From: Oscillospiraceae bacterium
Lineage (GTDB): Bacteria; Bacillota; Clostridia; Saccharofermentanales; Saccharofermentanaceae
Direction of reading: 5' to 3'
Assembly (NCBI GenBank): GCA_902788505.1
Contig: CADAKH010000016.1
Coordinates: 1-61,890, forward strand
DNA: 61,890 nt
In this document: in pieces, positions 53,524 to 61,890 of the stretch
Position numbering within the stretch: the first letter of the stretch is position 1
Layout: each line of letters begins with the position of its first letter
Translations under genes and position numbers: made by a program
Notes under the pieces: model-generated
What the model was told of the DNA's origin: nothing
The model's database searches: none
Seen by the model: only the letters and a program-made list of their open reading frames with translations

Positions 53524-54200
53524 AAGAGATCGTAAACGGAGTAAAAGTCCTTTATGAGGACAATCATATAATTGTTGCGATCAAGCCTTCGGGTGTACTG
53601 TCCCAAAGTGACGGCAGCAACAGTCCTGATATGCTGACAATCCTCAAGGCTTATATCAAGGAAGAGTATTCAAAGCCCGGTGAAGTGTATCTTGGCCTTG
53701 TCCACAGACTAGACAGGCCGGTATCCGGTGTAATGGTTTTCGCACGCACGAGCAAAGCCGCATCAAGATTATCCGAGCAGATCAGATCCAGAAAAGTAGA
53801 GAAGATATACCGTTGTGTTGTAAACGGCGTTATTGAGGGTTCGGGAAGACTCGTGAACTATATATGTAAGGATGAAGAACGGAATATCGTCACAGTGACA
53901 GGTGATCCTAAGCCCGGATACAAGGAAGCCTACCTGGATTATCGCGCTATTGTTTCAAAAGAAGGCGTAACTCTGGTCGAAGTCAGGCTCGGAACCGGAA
54001 GGTCTCATCAGATAAGAGCCCAGATGGCATATAACGGATATCCGCTTGTAGGTGACCGCAAATACGGAGATGCGGACAGAAAATGTAAAGATATAGCACT
54101 TGAAGCGTATAAACTGTCTTTCGAACACCCGGTAAAACGTGAATCTGTAACTTTTGAAGCGCCTGTTCCGTCAGGTTATCCGTGGAGTCTGTTTGCTTGA
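53520..54200 (+). CDS. RluA-family pseudouridine synthase, no S4 domain
   Basis: About 226 residues: only the catalytic domain, VLYEDNHIIVAIKPSGVLSQ, catalytic Asp in LVHRLDRPVSGVMVFARTSK and TGRSHQIRAQMAYNGYPLVGD. The absence of an S4 domain is like RluA/TruC enzymes. The start is uncertain: GTG 53520 overlaps the methyltransferase stop (GTGA); ATG 53508 or TTG 53490 are alternatives. Fourth pseudouridine synthase of the window. Confidence 0.9.
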   Translation: MKEIVNGVKVLYEDNHIIVAIKPSGVLSQSDGSNSPDMLTILKAYIKEEYSKPGEVYLGLVHRLDRPVSGVMVFARTSKAASRLSEQIRSRKVEKIYRCVVNGVIEGSGRLVNYICKDEERNIVTVTGDPKPGYKEAYLDYRAIVSKEGVTLVEVRLGTGRSHQIRAQMAYNGYPLVGDRKYGDADRKCKDIALEAYKLSFEHPVKRESVTFEAPVPSGYPWSLFA

Positions 54201-54249
54201 CTTTGAAGCCCCTTAATATATATAATTTTAACTTGCAAAATTATATATA
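54197..54249 (+). promoter_or_regulatory. ileS promoter region with a 13-bp AT-only inverted repeat
   Basis: TTGACT (54197-54202) and TATAAT (54221-54226, 18-bp spacer; or TATATA at 16 bp) form a promoter. TATATATAATTTT (54217-54229) and AAAATTATATATA (54237-54249) are perfect inverted repeats around AACTTGC. The repeat covers the -10 and the likely transcription start, so it may be an operator. The leader is too short for a T-box. Confidence 0.55.
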
Positions 54250-54263
54250 AAGGTGAAGCGGTT

Positions 54264-57200
54264 ATGTACAACAAAGTTTCAAAAGACCTTAATTTCGTAG
54301 ACAGAGAAAAACAGGTTCTCGATTTCTGGAAGAAGAATGACATTTACAGGAAGAGCATAGCGCCTAAAGCGGACGGTGCTCCGACTTTTACTCTCTATGA
54401 CGGCCCTCCGACAGCAAACGGCAAGCCTCATATCGGTCATATTAAGACAAGAGTCATTAAGGATGTTATCCCGAGATATCATGCAATGAAAGGCGAGACT
54501 ATCGTCTTTAAGGCAGGCTGGGATACACACGGACTTCCTGTAGAGCTTGAGGTCGAGAAGGCTTTGGGTATTAACGGCAAGCCTCAGATCGAAAGTTACG
54601 GCGTAGAGCCCTTCATCAAGAAGTGTAAGGAATCTGTCTGGACATATAAGGATCAGTGGGAACACATGAGTGACCGTGTCGGCTTCTGGGCTGATATGGA
54701 TAATCCGTATGTCACATACGACAATAACTACATCGAGTCTGAGTGGTGGGCATTGAAGCAGATGTGGGATCAGGGTCTCATCTATAAGGGACACAAGATC
54801 GTCCCTTACTGCCCGAGATGCGGTACAGCCCTTTCTTCACACGAAGTTGCACAGGGATATAAGACAGTAAAGGAGAGATCCGCTGTCGTAAGATTCAAGT
54901 GTGTTGATGAGGATGCTTACTTCCTTGCATGGACAACAACACCTTGGACACTCCCTTCAAACGTTGCTTTGTGCCTTAACCCTAACGATGAGTATTCCAA
55001 GGTAAAGGCCTGCGACGGTTATACCTATTACATGGCAACTGCTTTGCTCGATTCCGTTCTTGGCTCACTTGCAAAAGACGGTGAGAAGGCTTATGAGATC
55101 CTCGAATCCTATAAGGGCTCCGATCTTGCAGGCAGATCTTATGTTGCTCTTTATCAGGGCGCTGCAGATGAAGCTGCTAAGCAGAAGAAAAAGGCTCACT
55201 ACACAGTATGCGATGAATATGTAACGATGGAAGATGGTACAGGTATCGTTCATATCGCCCCTGCTTTCGGTGAAGACGACGCAAGAGTAGGAAGAGATAA
55301 TGATCTTCCTATGGTTCAGTTTGTTGATACAAGGGGTAATCTCACAGAAGAGACACCTTTCGCAGGCAAGTTCGTTAAGGATGCTGATCCTGAGGTTTTG
55401 AAGGATCTCGATTCAAGATCACTCCTTTTCTCAGCCCCCAAGTTCGAGCACGAGTATCCGTTCTGCTGGAGATGCGACACACCTTTGATCTATTTCGCAA
55501 GATCAACATGGTTCATCGCAATGAGCAAGAAGAGAGACGAGCTTCTGAAGTCCAACAATATGGTCAACTGGATGCCTGAGACTATCAGAGACGGCCGTAT
55601 GGGTGACTTCTTAAGAAATGTAATCGACTGGGGTATCTCGCGTGAGCGTTACTGGGGTACACCTCTTCCGGTATGGGAGTGTGAGTGTGGTGAAAGACAC
55701 TGCATCGGTTCAATCGAAGAACTCAAGTCTATGAGTGATGACTGTCCGGAGAATATCGAACTTCACAAGCCTTATGTTGATAACGTCCACATCAAGTGCC
55801 CCAAGTGCGGCGGAAAGATGAAGAGAGTTACTGAGGTTATCGACTGCTGGTTTGACTCAGGTTCAATGCCTTTTGCACAGTATCACTATCCTTTCGAGAA
55901 TAAGGAATTCTTTGATTCCCATTATCCCTGCCAGTTCATCTCCGAGGGTATCGACCAGACAAGAGGATGGTTCTATTCACTTATCGCAATATCAACAGTT
56001 CTTTTCGGAAGGGCACCTTTCGAGAACTGTATCGTTATGGGTATCGTTCAGGATAAGGACGGTATCAAGATGAGTAAGCACTTAGGTAATGTTGTTGATC
56101 CCTGGGATGTCCTTGATTCTCAGGGTGCTGATGCTGCAAGATGGTATTTCTATACTGCAAATCAGCCCTGGCTTCCTTCCAGATTCTCCAAGGAAGCTGT
56201 TAATGACGGTATAAAGAAGTTTATCGGTACATTCTGGAATACATATGCGTTCTATGTTATGTACGCTGATATTGATAACTTCGATCCTACAAAGCATACA
56301 CTTGATAAGGCTACTCTTGGTGCTATGGACAGATGGGTCCTCTCAAGACTTAACACTCTTATCAAGACCGTCAACGAGAAGATGGATAATTACGATATCT
56401 CCCAGTCTGCAAGACTCATTCAGGACTTCACTGAAGAGCTTTCCAACTGGTATGTAAGACGCTGCCGTGACAGATACTGGGGTGCTGAAGAGACTCAGGA
56501 TAAGGTCAATGCTTATATGACCCTTTTCACAGTCCTTGATAATCTCACAAGACTCTGCGCACCTTTCGTTCCTTTCATGACAGAAGAGATCTATCAGAAT
56601 ATCGTATGTTCAGTTGATAAGAATGCTCCTATATCAGTTCACCTTGCAAAGTATCCGGTAGCTGATGAGAGCCTTATCGATTCCAAGCTTGAAGAAGAGA
56701 TGGAACTCGTTCAGCAGATCGTTACTCTGGGTCATAGCTGCCGTGAATCCGCTTCTATCAAGAACCGTCAGCCTTTGTCTGAGATCTATGTAGTATCTGA
56801 ACTTGGTCTTGACGATGAGTATAAGCCGATCGTTTTGGATGAGCTTAATATCCGCAAGATGGAAGTATTAACTGATGCTTCAACTCTGGTTGATTATTCT
56901 TTCAAGCCTCAGCTCAGAACCTGCGGTAAGAAGTTCGGAAAGAACTTAAATGATGCAAAGGAAGTAATCGCCAATCTCCCCGGTAAGGAGACATATGCAG
57001 CTTTGAAGGCCGGTTCTGTTAAGATCACAGTTAACGGTGAAGAGTATGAGATGACGGAAGAAGACTTCCTCATCGAGACAACGCAGCCTGAAGGTTTCTC
57101 AACACAGACTTCCGGAAATCTTACTGTTTCCATCTCTACGGTACTTACCGATGAACTTATTGAAGACGGTCTTGTAAGAGAGATGATCTCCAAGATCCAG

Positions 57201-57413
57201 ACTCACCGTAAGGAGACTGAGGGACTTACAGTAACAGACCGTATTGTTCTTAAGTATTCCGGCAACGATAAGCTCGCTGAAGTAATCGAAAAGAAGAAGG
57301 ATTATCTTGCTTCAGAAGTACTTGCAGTCGAGATATCTAATGGTACTGGCGACAATTCCAAGGAGTGGAATGTCAACGGCGAGAAGATCACATTCTCTGT
57401 TGTAAAGGCTTGA
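54264..57413 (+). CDS. ileS: isoleucyl-tRNA synthetase, type 2-like
   Basis: 1049 residues. Class I synthetase with HIGH at 56-59 (GPPTANGKPHIGH), the CP1 editing domain (TTTPWTLPSN), KMSKH at 602-606 and a long C-terminal anticodon region. GWDTHGLPVELEVEKALG, VPYCPRCGTALSSHEVAQGYK and the overall length fit the eukaryote-like IleS2 class rather than the E. coli type with its C-terminal zinc finger. IleS2 enzymes are commonly insensitive to mupirocin. AAAGGTGAAG serves as ribosome site. No T-box leader, unlike many Firmicutes ileS genes. Confidence 0.94.
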   Translation: MYNKVSKDLNFVDREKQVLDFWKKNDIYRKSIAPKADGAPTFTLYDGPPTANGKPHIGHIKTRVIKDVIPRYHAMKGETIVFKAGWDTHGLPVELEVEKALGINGKPQIESYGVEPFIKKCKESVWTYKDQWEHMSDRVGFWADMDNPYVTYDNNYIESEWWALKQMWDQGLIYKGHKIVPYCPRCGTALSSHEVAQGYKTVKERSAVVRFKCVDEDAYFLAWTTTPWTLPSNVALCLNPNDEYSKVKACDGYTYYMATALLDSVLGSLAKDGEKAYEILESYKGSDLAGRSYVALYQGAADEAAKQKKKAHYTVCDEYVTMEDGTGIVHIAPAFGEDDARVGRDNDLPMVQFVDTRGNLTEETPFAGKFVKDADPEVLKDLDSRSLLFSAPKFEHEYPFCWRCDTPLIYFARSTWFIAMSKKRDELLKSNNMVNWMPETIRDGRMGDFLRNVIDWGISRERYWGTPLPVWECECGERHCIGSIEELKSMSDDCPENIELHKPYVDNVHIKCPKCGGKMKRVTEVIDCWFDSGSMPFAQYHYPFENKEFFDSHYPCQFISEGIDQTRGWFYSLIAISTVLFGRAPFENCIVMGIVQDKDGIKMSKHLGNVVDPWDVLDSQGADAARWYFYTANQPWLPSRFSKEAVNDGIKKFIGTFWNTYAFYVMYADIDNFDPTKHTLDKATLGAMDRWVLSRLNTLIKTVNEKMDNYDISQSARLIQDFTEELSNWYVRRCRDRYWGAEETQDKVNAYMTLFTVLDNLTRLCAPFVPFMTEEIYQNIVCSVDKNAPISVHLAKYPVADESLIDSKLEEEMELVQQIVTLGHSCRESASIKNRQPLSEIYVVSELGLDDEYKPIVLDELNIRKMEVLTDASTLVDYSFKPQLRTCGKKFGKNLNDAKEVIANLPGKETYAALKAGSVKITVNGEEYEMTEEDFLIETTQPEGFSTQTSGNLTVSISTVLTDELIEDGLVREMISKIQTHRKETEGLTVTDRIVLKYSGNDKLAEVIEKKKDYLASEVLAVEISNGTGDNSKEWNVNGEKITFSVVKA

Positions 57414-57421
57414 GGTAATTT

Positions 57422-58159
57422 ATGATTGTAGATCTGTTCAGACAGGGATTATCGGCGCAGGAGATTTTTTATTACATAATCATCTTCCTGTTTGCAATGA
57501 CGCTTGCATTCTCTATCCATGAGTTCATGCATGCTGCCGTTGCAGTATGGCTTGGTGACCCTACACCGAGAAATATGGGAAGACTTACGTTAAACCCTAT
57601 TGCGCACGTTGATCCTGTCGGAACGATCCTTATTCTGATCGCCGGCTTCGGATGGGGTAAACCTGTTATGTATAACCCCAGGAATCTTCACAGATTCAAG
57701 AGTCAGCGCGGAATGAATATCATGGTCCATCTTGCAGGTGTCACAGGCAATTTTGTACTGGCACTGCTTTCATCTATCATTAGCATTCTTTTCGGTTCCC
57801 TTACCATTAAGTTCTCGGGAACCGGCGGAGAGATGGTATTCAAAGCTCTTGCCGATGCTTTCAACTATACTTATGCATTCTCGATGATGCTTCTGGCGTT
57901 CAATCTGTTGCCGATTCCGCCATTGGACGGATTCCATGTTTTGGAAGAGCTTTTGCCTTACAGGGTCAGACAGACCAACGGATACAGAAAATTTCAGCAG
58001 TTTTCACCTTATATCATCTGGGTTGTATTCCTGCTCGGAATGGTTACAAGAGTATCAGTCCTTAGTTATGTTATCGGGATAATACAGATTCCTTTCGAGT
58101 GGTTAATAAGTATTATTTCTATGCCTTTTTATATGCTTCTTCAAATGATGGGGCTCTGA
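57422..58159 (+). CDS. site-2 protease family (M50) membrane metalloprotease
   Basis: 245 residues with about five to six membrane helices. Zinc motif HEFMH (33-37) in SIHEFMHAAVAVWLGD and the second motif NLLPIPPLDG (D169). This is the short M50B group without a PDZ domain, widespread in Firmicutes beside scpA-scpB; substrate unknown. It follows ileS by 8 bp and precedes scpA by 4 bp. Confidence 0.92.
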   Translation: MIVDLFRQGLSAQEIFYYIIIFLFAMTLAFSIHEFMHAAVAVWLGDPTPRNMGRLTLNPIAHVDPVGTILILIAGFGWGKPVMYNPRNLHRFKSQRGMNIMVHLAGVTGNFVLALLSSIISILFGSLTIKFSGTGGEMVFKALADAFNYTYAFSMMLLAFNLLPIPPLDGFHVLEELLPYRVRQTNGYRKFQQFSPYIIWVVFLLGMVTRVSVLSYVIGIIQIPFEWLISIISMPFYMLLQMMGL

Positions 58160-58163
58160 TCCT

Positions 58164-58922
58164 ATGCTCGAGCAAGCGGTAAAGCCGGAGATCAAATTAA
58201 GACAATTTGAAGGTCCGTTGGATCTGCTCCTGCATCTTATCGAAAAGAATGATGTGGATATCTACGATATTCCGATCAGTACGATTACAGCCCAGTATAT
58301 GGACTATATCGAATCAATGAAGGAATTTGACATGGAACTGGCATCAGACTTTCTTGTTATGGGTGCGACACTCGTATCTATAAAATCCAGAATGATGCTT
58401 CCCGGTATGCAAGCGGCTCTGGGTTCCGGCGATGATGCCGCAGATCCAAGAGAAGAACTTGTTATCTCGCTTATGAGATATAAAAGATGCCGTGTTTTTG
58501 CAACTGATCTTAAGGAAAGAAGAGAGAAGTATGACGGTGCCAGATTCCGCTATGCTTCTACGGCCAAATCGTTGGGTATCACCATTGCGCCCGCCGAGCA
58601 GGCTTTCTCGATAGAAGAGTTCAATGATGCCGTTGCCACGATCAACGAGCGTAATGAAAGCCGTTTTACGGACATTTCAGCTAAGATCAAGCACATCCTG
58701 AGAAAAGACAAGATGTCAGTTAAAGAGAGGATCAAGACGATCTGGCGCAGCATAACAGGCAAGGGTAAGATCCTTTTGAGCAGTCTTTTCGGCAAGAAAG
58801 CCGAGAAAATGGACAAGGTAGTAAGCTTTCTGGCCGTTCTTGAACTCGTAAGAGATAATAAGATAAATGTTGAGCAGGACAGAAACTTCGGAGAGATATC
58901 AATAGAGGAGAAGAAGGTCTGA
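58164..58922 (+). CDS. scpA: segregation and condensation protein ScpA
   Basis: 252 residues. Kleisin subunit of the SMC-ScpAB condensin. N-terminal FEGPLDLLLHLIEKNDVDIYDIPI is the family hallmark (binds the SMC neck), with a helical middle and a C-terminal winged helix (VVSFLAVLELVRDNKINVEQ). Immediately followed by scpB. Confidence 0.95.
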   Translation: MLEQAVKPEIKLRQFEGPLDLLLHLIEKNDVDIYDIPISTITAQYMDYIESMKEFDMELASDFLVMGATLVSIKSRMMLPGMQAALGSGDDAADPREELVISLMRYKRCRVFATDLKERREKYDGARFRYASTAKSLGITIAPAEQAFSIEEFNDAVATINERNESRFTDISAKIKHILRKDKMSVKERIKTIWRSITGKGKILLSSLFGKKAEKMDKVVSFLAVLELVRDNKINVEQDRNFGEISIEEKKV

Positions 58923-58923
58923 T

Positions 58924-59598
58924 ATGGAAGATGATTTTAAAGTAACTGCGCAGGAATTGCCGGCCGCAATAGAATCTATATTGTTTATATCAGGAGACCC
59001 TGTCTCTATTGATAAACTGGCAGATATCCTGAATTGCTCCAAGAATGCAGTCAGCGAGGCAATGAAGTCTTTGGTTGACAGATATTCTTCAAATCCATGG
59101 AGCGGACTTGAGATCAGAAGGACAGAAGATTCCTATGCGATCATGACAAGACCTTCCCAAAAGAAGATACTTGACAGAATGTTCGGTCCGAGACAGACTC
59201 CGCCTCTTTCACAGGCCTCTTATGAGACACTGGCAGTTATCGCTTATAACCAGCCATGCACAAGAGCTCAGGTTGAGCTAGTACGCGGTGTTTCGTCGGA
59301 CTCCATCATTTCCAGACTTTTGGACAGGGGCTGGATCGAGGAAGCAGGTAATCTTGATGCTCCGGGAAGACCGTCTTTGTTTAGGACTTCTAAGAAGTTC
59401 CTTACGGAATTCGGTATCGAGTCAGTAAGGGATCTACCTCCGCTCGAACTCATGAGCTATCAGACTATCAGGGATATGGAAGATTCTCTTAAGGAAGCTG
59501 CCGGCGGTGAGGATAAGCAGATCTCAATAGAGAGTCTTATGAGCCCCAAAAAGGAAGACGAAGGGGAAGAGAATGAGTCAGATGACAGGAACGCTTGA
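58924..59598 (+). CDS. scpB: segregation and condensation protein ScpB
   Basis: 224 residues. Dimeric winged-helix partner of ScpA: AIESILFISGDPVSIDKLADIL, LSQASYETLAVIAYNQPCTRAQVELVRG and GWIEEAGNLDAPGRPSLFRT are typical. Acidic C-terminal tail. The last 26 bp overlap the next gene, in another frame. Spore genes such as ytfJ, often downstream in Clostridia, are not present. Confidence 0.94.
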   Translation: MEDDFKVTAQELPAAIESILFISGDPVSIDKLADILNCSKNAVSEAMKSLVDRYSSNPWSGLEIRRTEDSYAIMTRPSQKKILDRMFGPRQTPPLSQASYETLAVIAYNQPCTRAQVELVRGVSSDSIISRLLDRGWIEEAGNLDAPGRPSLFRTSKKFLTEFGIESVRDLPPLELMSYQTIRDMEDSLKEAAGGEDKQISIESLMSPKKEDEGEENESDDRNA

Positions 59599-60469
59599 GT
59601 TAATAGAGAATGCTGTTTCTAACATGAGCAAAGGTCACAGGGCCATTGCAAATTTTATCCTTGAGTCCTATGACAAAGCAGCTTACATGACTGCCGCAAA
59701 GCTTGGCGAGGAAGTAGGCGTATCCGAATCCACGGTTGTAAGATTTACGACTGAACTAGGGTTTGAAGGTTACCCCGAGTTTCAAAAAGCTTTGCAGGAA
59801 GATCTTAAATCCAAGCTTACCTCCGTACAGAGACTCGGTCTTACCGAGAAATTCGAAAGTGACAGTGAAGCATTGAAATCAGTGGTTGCGCAGGATATTT
59901 CTAATCTCCGCGAATCACTTAACTCCATTGATGAGAAAGAATTCGAAAGTGCTGTCAATTCCATTCTCGGTGCACGTAAGATATATATCATGGGAATCAG
60001 GGCATCAGCGCCTTTATCAGAGTTCATGCACTTTTATATGACTTTGCTGTTTGACGATGTTGTATTGGTCAGAAGTACATGTACTAATGAGCTTTTCGAG
60101 CAGATCATGCCTATAGGCAAAGGAGATGTCATGATCGGCATTTCATTCCCCCGATACTCTGCAAGAACTATCAACTCCATGGGATATGCAAAGAAAAAGG
60201 GCGCGACCATTATTGCCATTACGGATAAGGATGATACGGCTATGACGGAATATGCTGATATAAAGCTTTTCGCAAAGTCTTCTATGGCATCTTTTGTCGA
60301 TTCGCTCACTGCACCGTTATCCCTGATCAATGCATTGCTCGTATCTTTGGGAATGCATAGAAAAGAACATATACAGTCATCACTTGAATCACTTGAAACG
60401 TTATGGTCACAGTACCGTGTGTATGAGACCGGAAGAGACAGAAACACCGAAGACGGTGACATTTTATAA
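59573..60469 (+). CDS. MurR/RpiR-family transcriptional regulator
   Basis: 298 residues. N-terminal helix-turn-helix of RpiR type (about 1-77: MSKGHRAIANFILESYDKAAYMTAAKL, VSESTVVRFTTELGFEGYPEF) and a C-terminal SIS domain (about 120-265) that binds a phosphosugar or amino-sugar effector. No sugar-metabolism target is adjacent, so the regulon is unknown. The ATG lies inside scpB with GGGGAAGAGAATG upstream; a start a few codons later is possible. Confidence 0.88.
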   Translation: MSQMTGTLELIENAVSNMSKGHRAIANFILESYDKAAYMTAAKLGEEVGVSESTVVRFTTELGFEGYPEFQKALQEDLKSKLTSVQRLGLTEKFESDSEALKSVVAQDISNLRESLNSIDEKEFESAVNSILGARKIYIMGIRASAPLSEFMHFYMTLLFDDVVLVRSTCTNELFEQIMPIGKGDVMIGISFPRYSARTINSMGYAKKKGATIIAITDKDDTAMTEYADIKLFAKSSMASFVDSLTAPLSLINALLVSLGMHRKEHIQSSLESLETLWSQYRVYETGRDRNTEDGDIL

Positions 60470-60481
60470 AGGAGAATCACT

Positions 60482-61156
60482 ATGGGAATTTATCAGATTG
60501 CTATTGACGGACCTTCAGGCTCAGGCAAGAGCACACTTGCAAAAGGAGTCGCAAAAGAACTCGGTATTATGTATCTTGATACAGGTGCAATGTACAGGAC
60601 CTGCGCTGTAGCTTCGATCAAGAAAGGTATTGATCCCAAGGATTCAGATGCTGTTAAGAAGATGATGGACGAAGTTAAGATCGAAGTGAAGTTCATTGAC
60701 GGTGTCCAGCACATGATACTTGACGGCGAGGATGTAACGGGAGAACTCAGAACACCTCAGACATCTATTGCCGCGTCTGATATCTCAGCTCTTCCTTTTG
60801 TAAGAACAGCAATGGTTTCTCTCCAGCGTGAGATAGCCAAGAATCAGACATTTGTCCTTGACGGCAGAGATATAGCATCTGTCGTTCTTCCTGATGCTAA
60901 ATATAAATTCTTCGTTTTATGTGCTCCTGAAGTAAGAGCCGAAAGAAGACTTGCCGAACTCGAAGCGGCCGGTGATCATTCACAGACATATGAAGAAGTG
61001 TTGAGAGATATTAAGTATAGAGATGAGCAGGACTCCACCAGAGCCGCATCACCTTTGATCCGGGTTCCGGAAGCTGTTGTTATAGATACAGGCAAATTTG
61101 ATATCGACGGAACCAGAGAGTTCCTTATCAGCCAACTGGACGAAGAAGATAAATAA
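60482..61156 (+). CDS. cmk: cytidylate kinase
   Basis: 224 residues. Phosphorylates CMP and dCMP. P-loop GPSGSGKST (10-18), YLDTGAMYRTCAV (CMP site), LDGRDIASVVLPDAKYKFF and the lid RRLAELE...DEQDSTRAASPL. AAAGGAG is the ribosome site. Start of ispH overlaps its stop (TAATG), the common cmk-ispH pairing of Clostridia. Confidence 0.95.
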   Translation: MGIYQIAIDGPSGSGKSTLAKGVAKELGIMYLDTGAMYRTCAVASIKKGIDPKDSDAVKKMMDEVKIEVKFIDGVQHMILDGEDVTGELRTPQTSIAASDISALPFVRTAMVSLQREIAKNQTFVLDGRDIASVVLPDAKYKFFVLCAPEVRAERRLAELEAAGDHSQTYEEVLRDIKYRDEQDSTRAASPLIRVPEAVVIDTGKFDIDGTREFLISQLDEEDK

Positions 61157-61890
61157 TGAATATCACTATAGCCAAGTCATCAGGTTTCTGCTTCGGAGTC
61201 AAGAATGCCGTAACGGCAGCTCTAAATGCCGTAACTGAGCGTTCTGACGGAAGAAGACTGGTTATGCTTGGCGAGATAGTACATAACAGGTATGTCGTTG
61301 ACAGACTTATTGAAGGCGGCTTTGAGATAATCGAAAAAGCTGAAGAATGCCCTGAAGGTTCGATCGTAATAGTAAGAGCCCACGGCGTTACTCCGGATGA
61401 ATTGGAGATCCTGAAGTCTAAGGACTGTGAGATAAGAGATATGACATGTCCTTTTGTTTCCAAGATCCATAAGATCGTAAGAGAGAATGCCAAAAAGGGA
61501 ATGAATATTATCATTGCAGGAACCAAGGGGCATCCTGAGGTAACAGGAATTCTAGGAGAAGCTGAGGGGACCGGAGTAAAATGTGCAGTTATCAAGGCTC
61601 CGGAGGATCTTGAAAGCCTTGATTTTCCCGTTGAAAGCGCAATTTTGATTTCGCAAACAACATTTTCGAGTGAAACATTTAAAAAAATCTGTCAAACAGT
61701 TAAAAATAAAATTGAAAAATATAATGTTTTTGATACAATATGTATTACGACTGAAAGTAGGCAAAAGGAAGCCGCTTCGCTCTCTGAGAAATCAGATTCG
61801 ATGATAGTCATCGGTTCTGCTCACAGTTCGAACACCACTAAGCTTTTGGACATCTGCAAAGGTCGTTGTGCAAGAACATTCCTTGTGAAT
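61156..61890 (+). CDS. ispH: 4-hydroxy-3-methylbut-2-enyl diphosphate reductase, partial
   Basis: 245 codons are visible; the gene runs off the window. IspH makes IPP and DMAPP in the last MEP step. Iron-sulfur ligands C12 (SSGFCFGVKNAV), C98 (DMTCPF) and the Cys in DTICITTESRQ are present, with substrate histidines H43 and H76. The window ends inside the third domain. In many Clostridia IspH is fused to S1 RNA-binding domains; whether this one is cannot be seen. Confidence 0.95.
   Translation, partial: MNITIAKSSGFCFGVKNAVTAALNAVTERSDGRRLVMLGEIVHNRYVVDRLIEGGFEIIEKAEECPEGSIVIVRAHGVTPDELEILKSKDCEIRDMTCPFVSKIHKIVRENAKKGMNIIIAGTKGHPEVTGILGEAEGTGVKCAVIKAPEDLESLDFPVESAILISQTTFSSETFKKICQTVKNKIEKYNVFDTICITTESRQKEAASLSEKSDSMIVIGSAHSSNTTKLLDICKGRCARTFLVN

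Noticed and set aside
54201..54263. T-box leader for ileS
   Set aside because: Only 63 bp are available and no T-box consensus or antiterminator pairing is visible.
1..61890. Integrated mobile element or prophage
   Set aside because: No integrase, transposase, phage structural gene or attachment-site duplication was recognised; gene order is conserved core chromosome.

Overview
The window is a gene-dense, housekeeping-rich stretch of a Gram-positive (Firmicutes, class Clostridia) chromosome. The evidence is gene order and content: efp/asp23/nusB/xseAB/ispA/dxs/nadK/argR/recN, rny-ymdB, phoH-pgpH-ybeY-era-recO, cysteine desulfurase-thiI, scpA-scpB and cmk-ispH are all classic Firmicutes neighbourhoods. 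Promoters are TTGACA/TATAAT-like, ribosome sites are strong AGGAGG types, and TTG/GTG starts are frequent. Two cytosolic hemicellulose enzymes (GH10 xylanase, GH51 arabinofuranosidase) suggest a plant-fibre-using anaerobe. Spore genes normally embedded in several of these clusters are missing, which points to a non-sporulating lineage. No phage, transposon, integrase, plasmid or CRISPR-Cas genes were recognised.

Layout. 1-3.2 kb: a LytR-CpsA-Psr wall ligase and a membrane protein with a degenerate PP2C-like domain and a (GEGGGS)n tail. 3.2-3.65 kb: a convergent intergenic region holding five 35-bp inverted-repeat units at 63-64 bp intervals. 3.65-5.0 kb (minus): aspartokinase. 5.1-15.3 kb: YqeG and EF-P, then a long co-directional cluster from Asp23/AmaP/DUF2273 through NusB, exonuclease VII, isoprenoid synthesis (IspA, Dxs), NAD kinase and ArgR to RecN. 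15.3-17.5 kb (minus): Lgt-like protein, small membrane protein and pseudouridine synthase. 17.5-27 kb: RNase Y, then YmdB, LspA, RluD, PhoH, PgpH, a single-chain YbeY-Era fusion and RecO. 27-32.7 kb: xylanase, a minus-strand nuclease-helicase, tRNA-Leu(CAG), arabinofuranosidase and a small Cys-rich protein.

32.7-45.8 kb: cysteine desulfurase and ThiI, an AIR-synthase-like protein, GlyA, RarA, a lipoprotein, Dtd, ClpX, a ROK glucokinase, ValS and a tail-rich membrane protein. 45.8-49 kb (minus): a PhoP/PhoR-type two-component system with an RluF-type pseudouridine synthase. 49.2-52.6 kb: three related lipoproteins. 52.6-61.9 kb: a methyltransferase, a fourth pseudouridine synthase, a type-2-like IleRS, an M50 protease, ScpA/ScpB, an RpiR regulator, Cmk and the start of IspH, which is cut by the window edge.

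The genes serve ribosome and tRNA maturation, translation quality control, DNA repair and segregation, isoprenoid supply and envelope maintenance. The most unusual items are the helically phased inverted-repeat array, the YbeY-Era fusion, the inactive-looking PP2C membrane protein, the RecB/Cas4-type nuclease fused to an XPD/DinG-type helicase, and the lipoprotein paralog cluster beside the two-component system.
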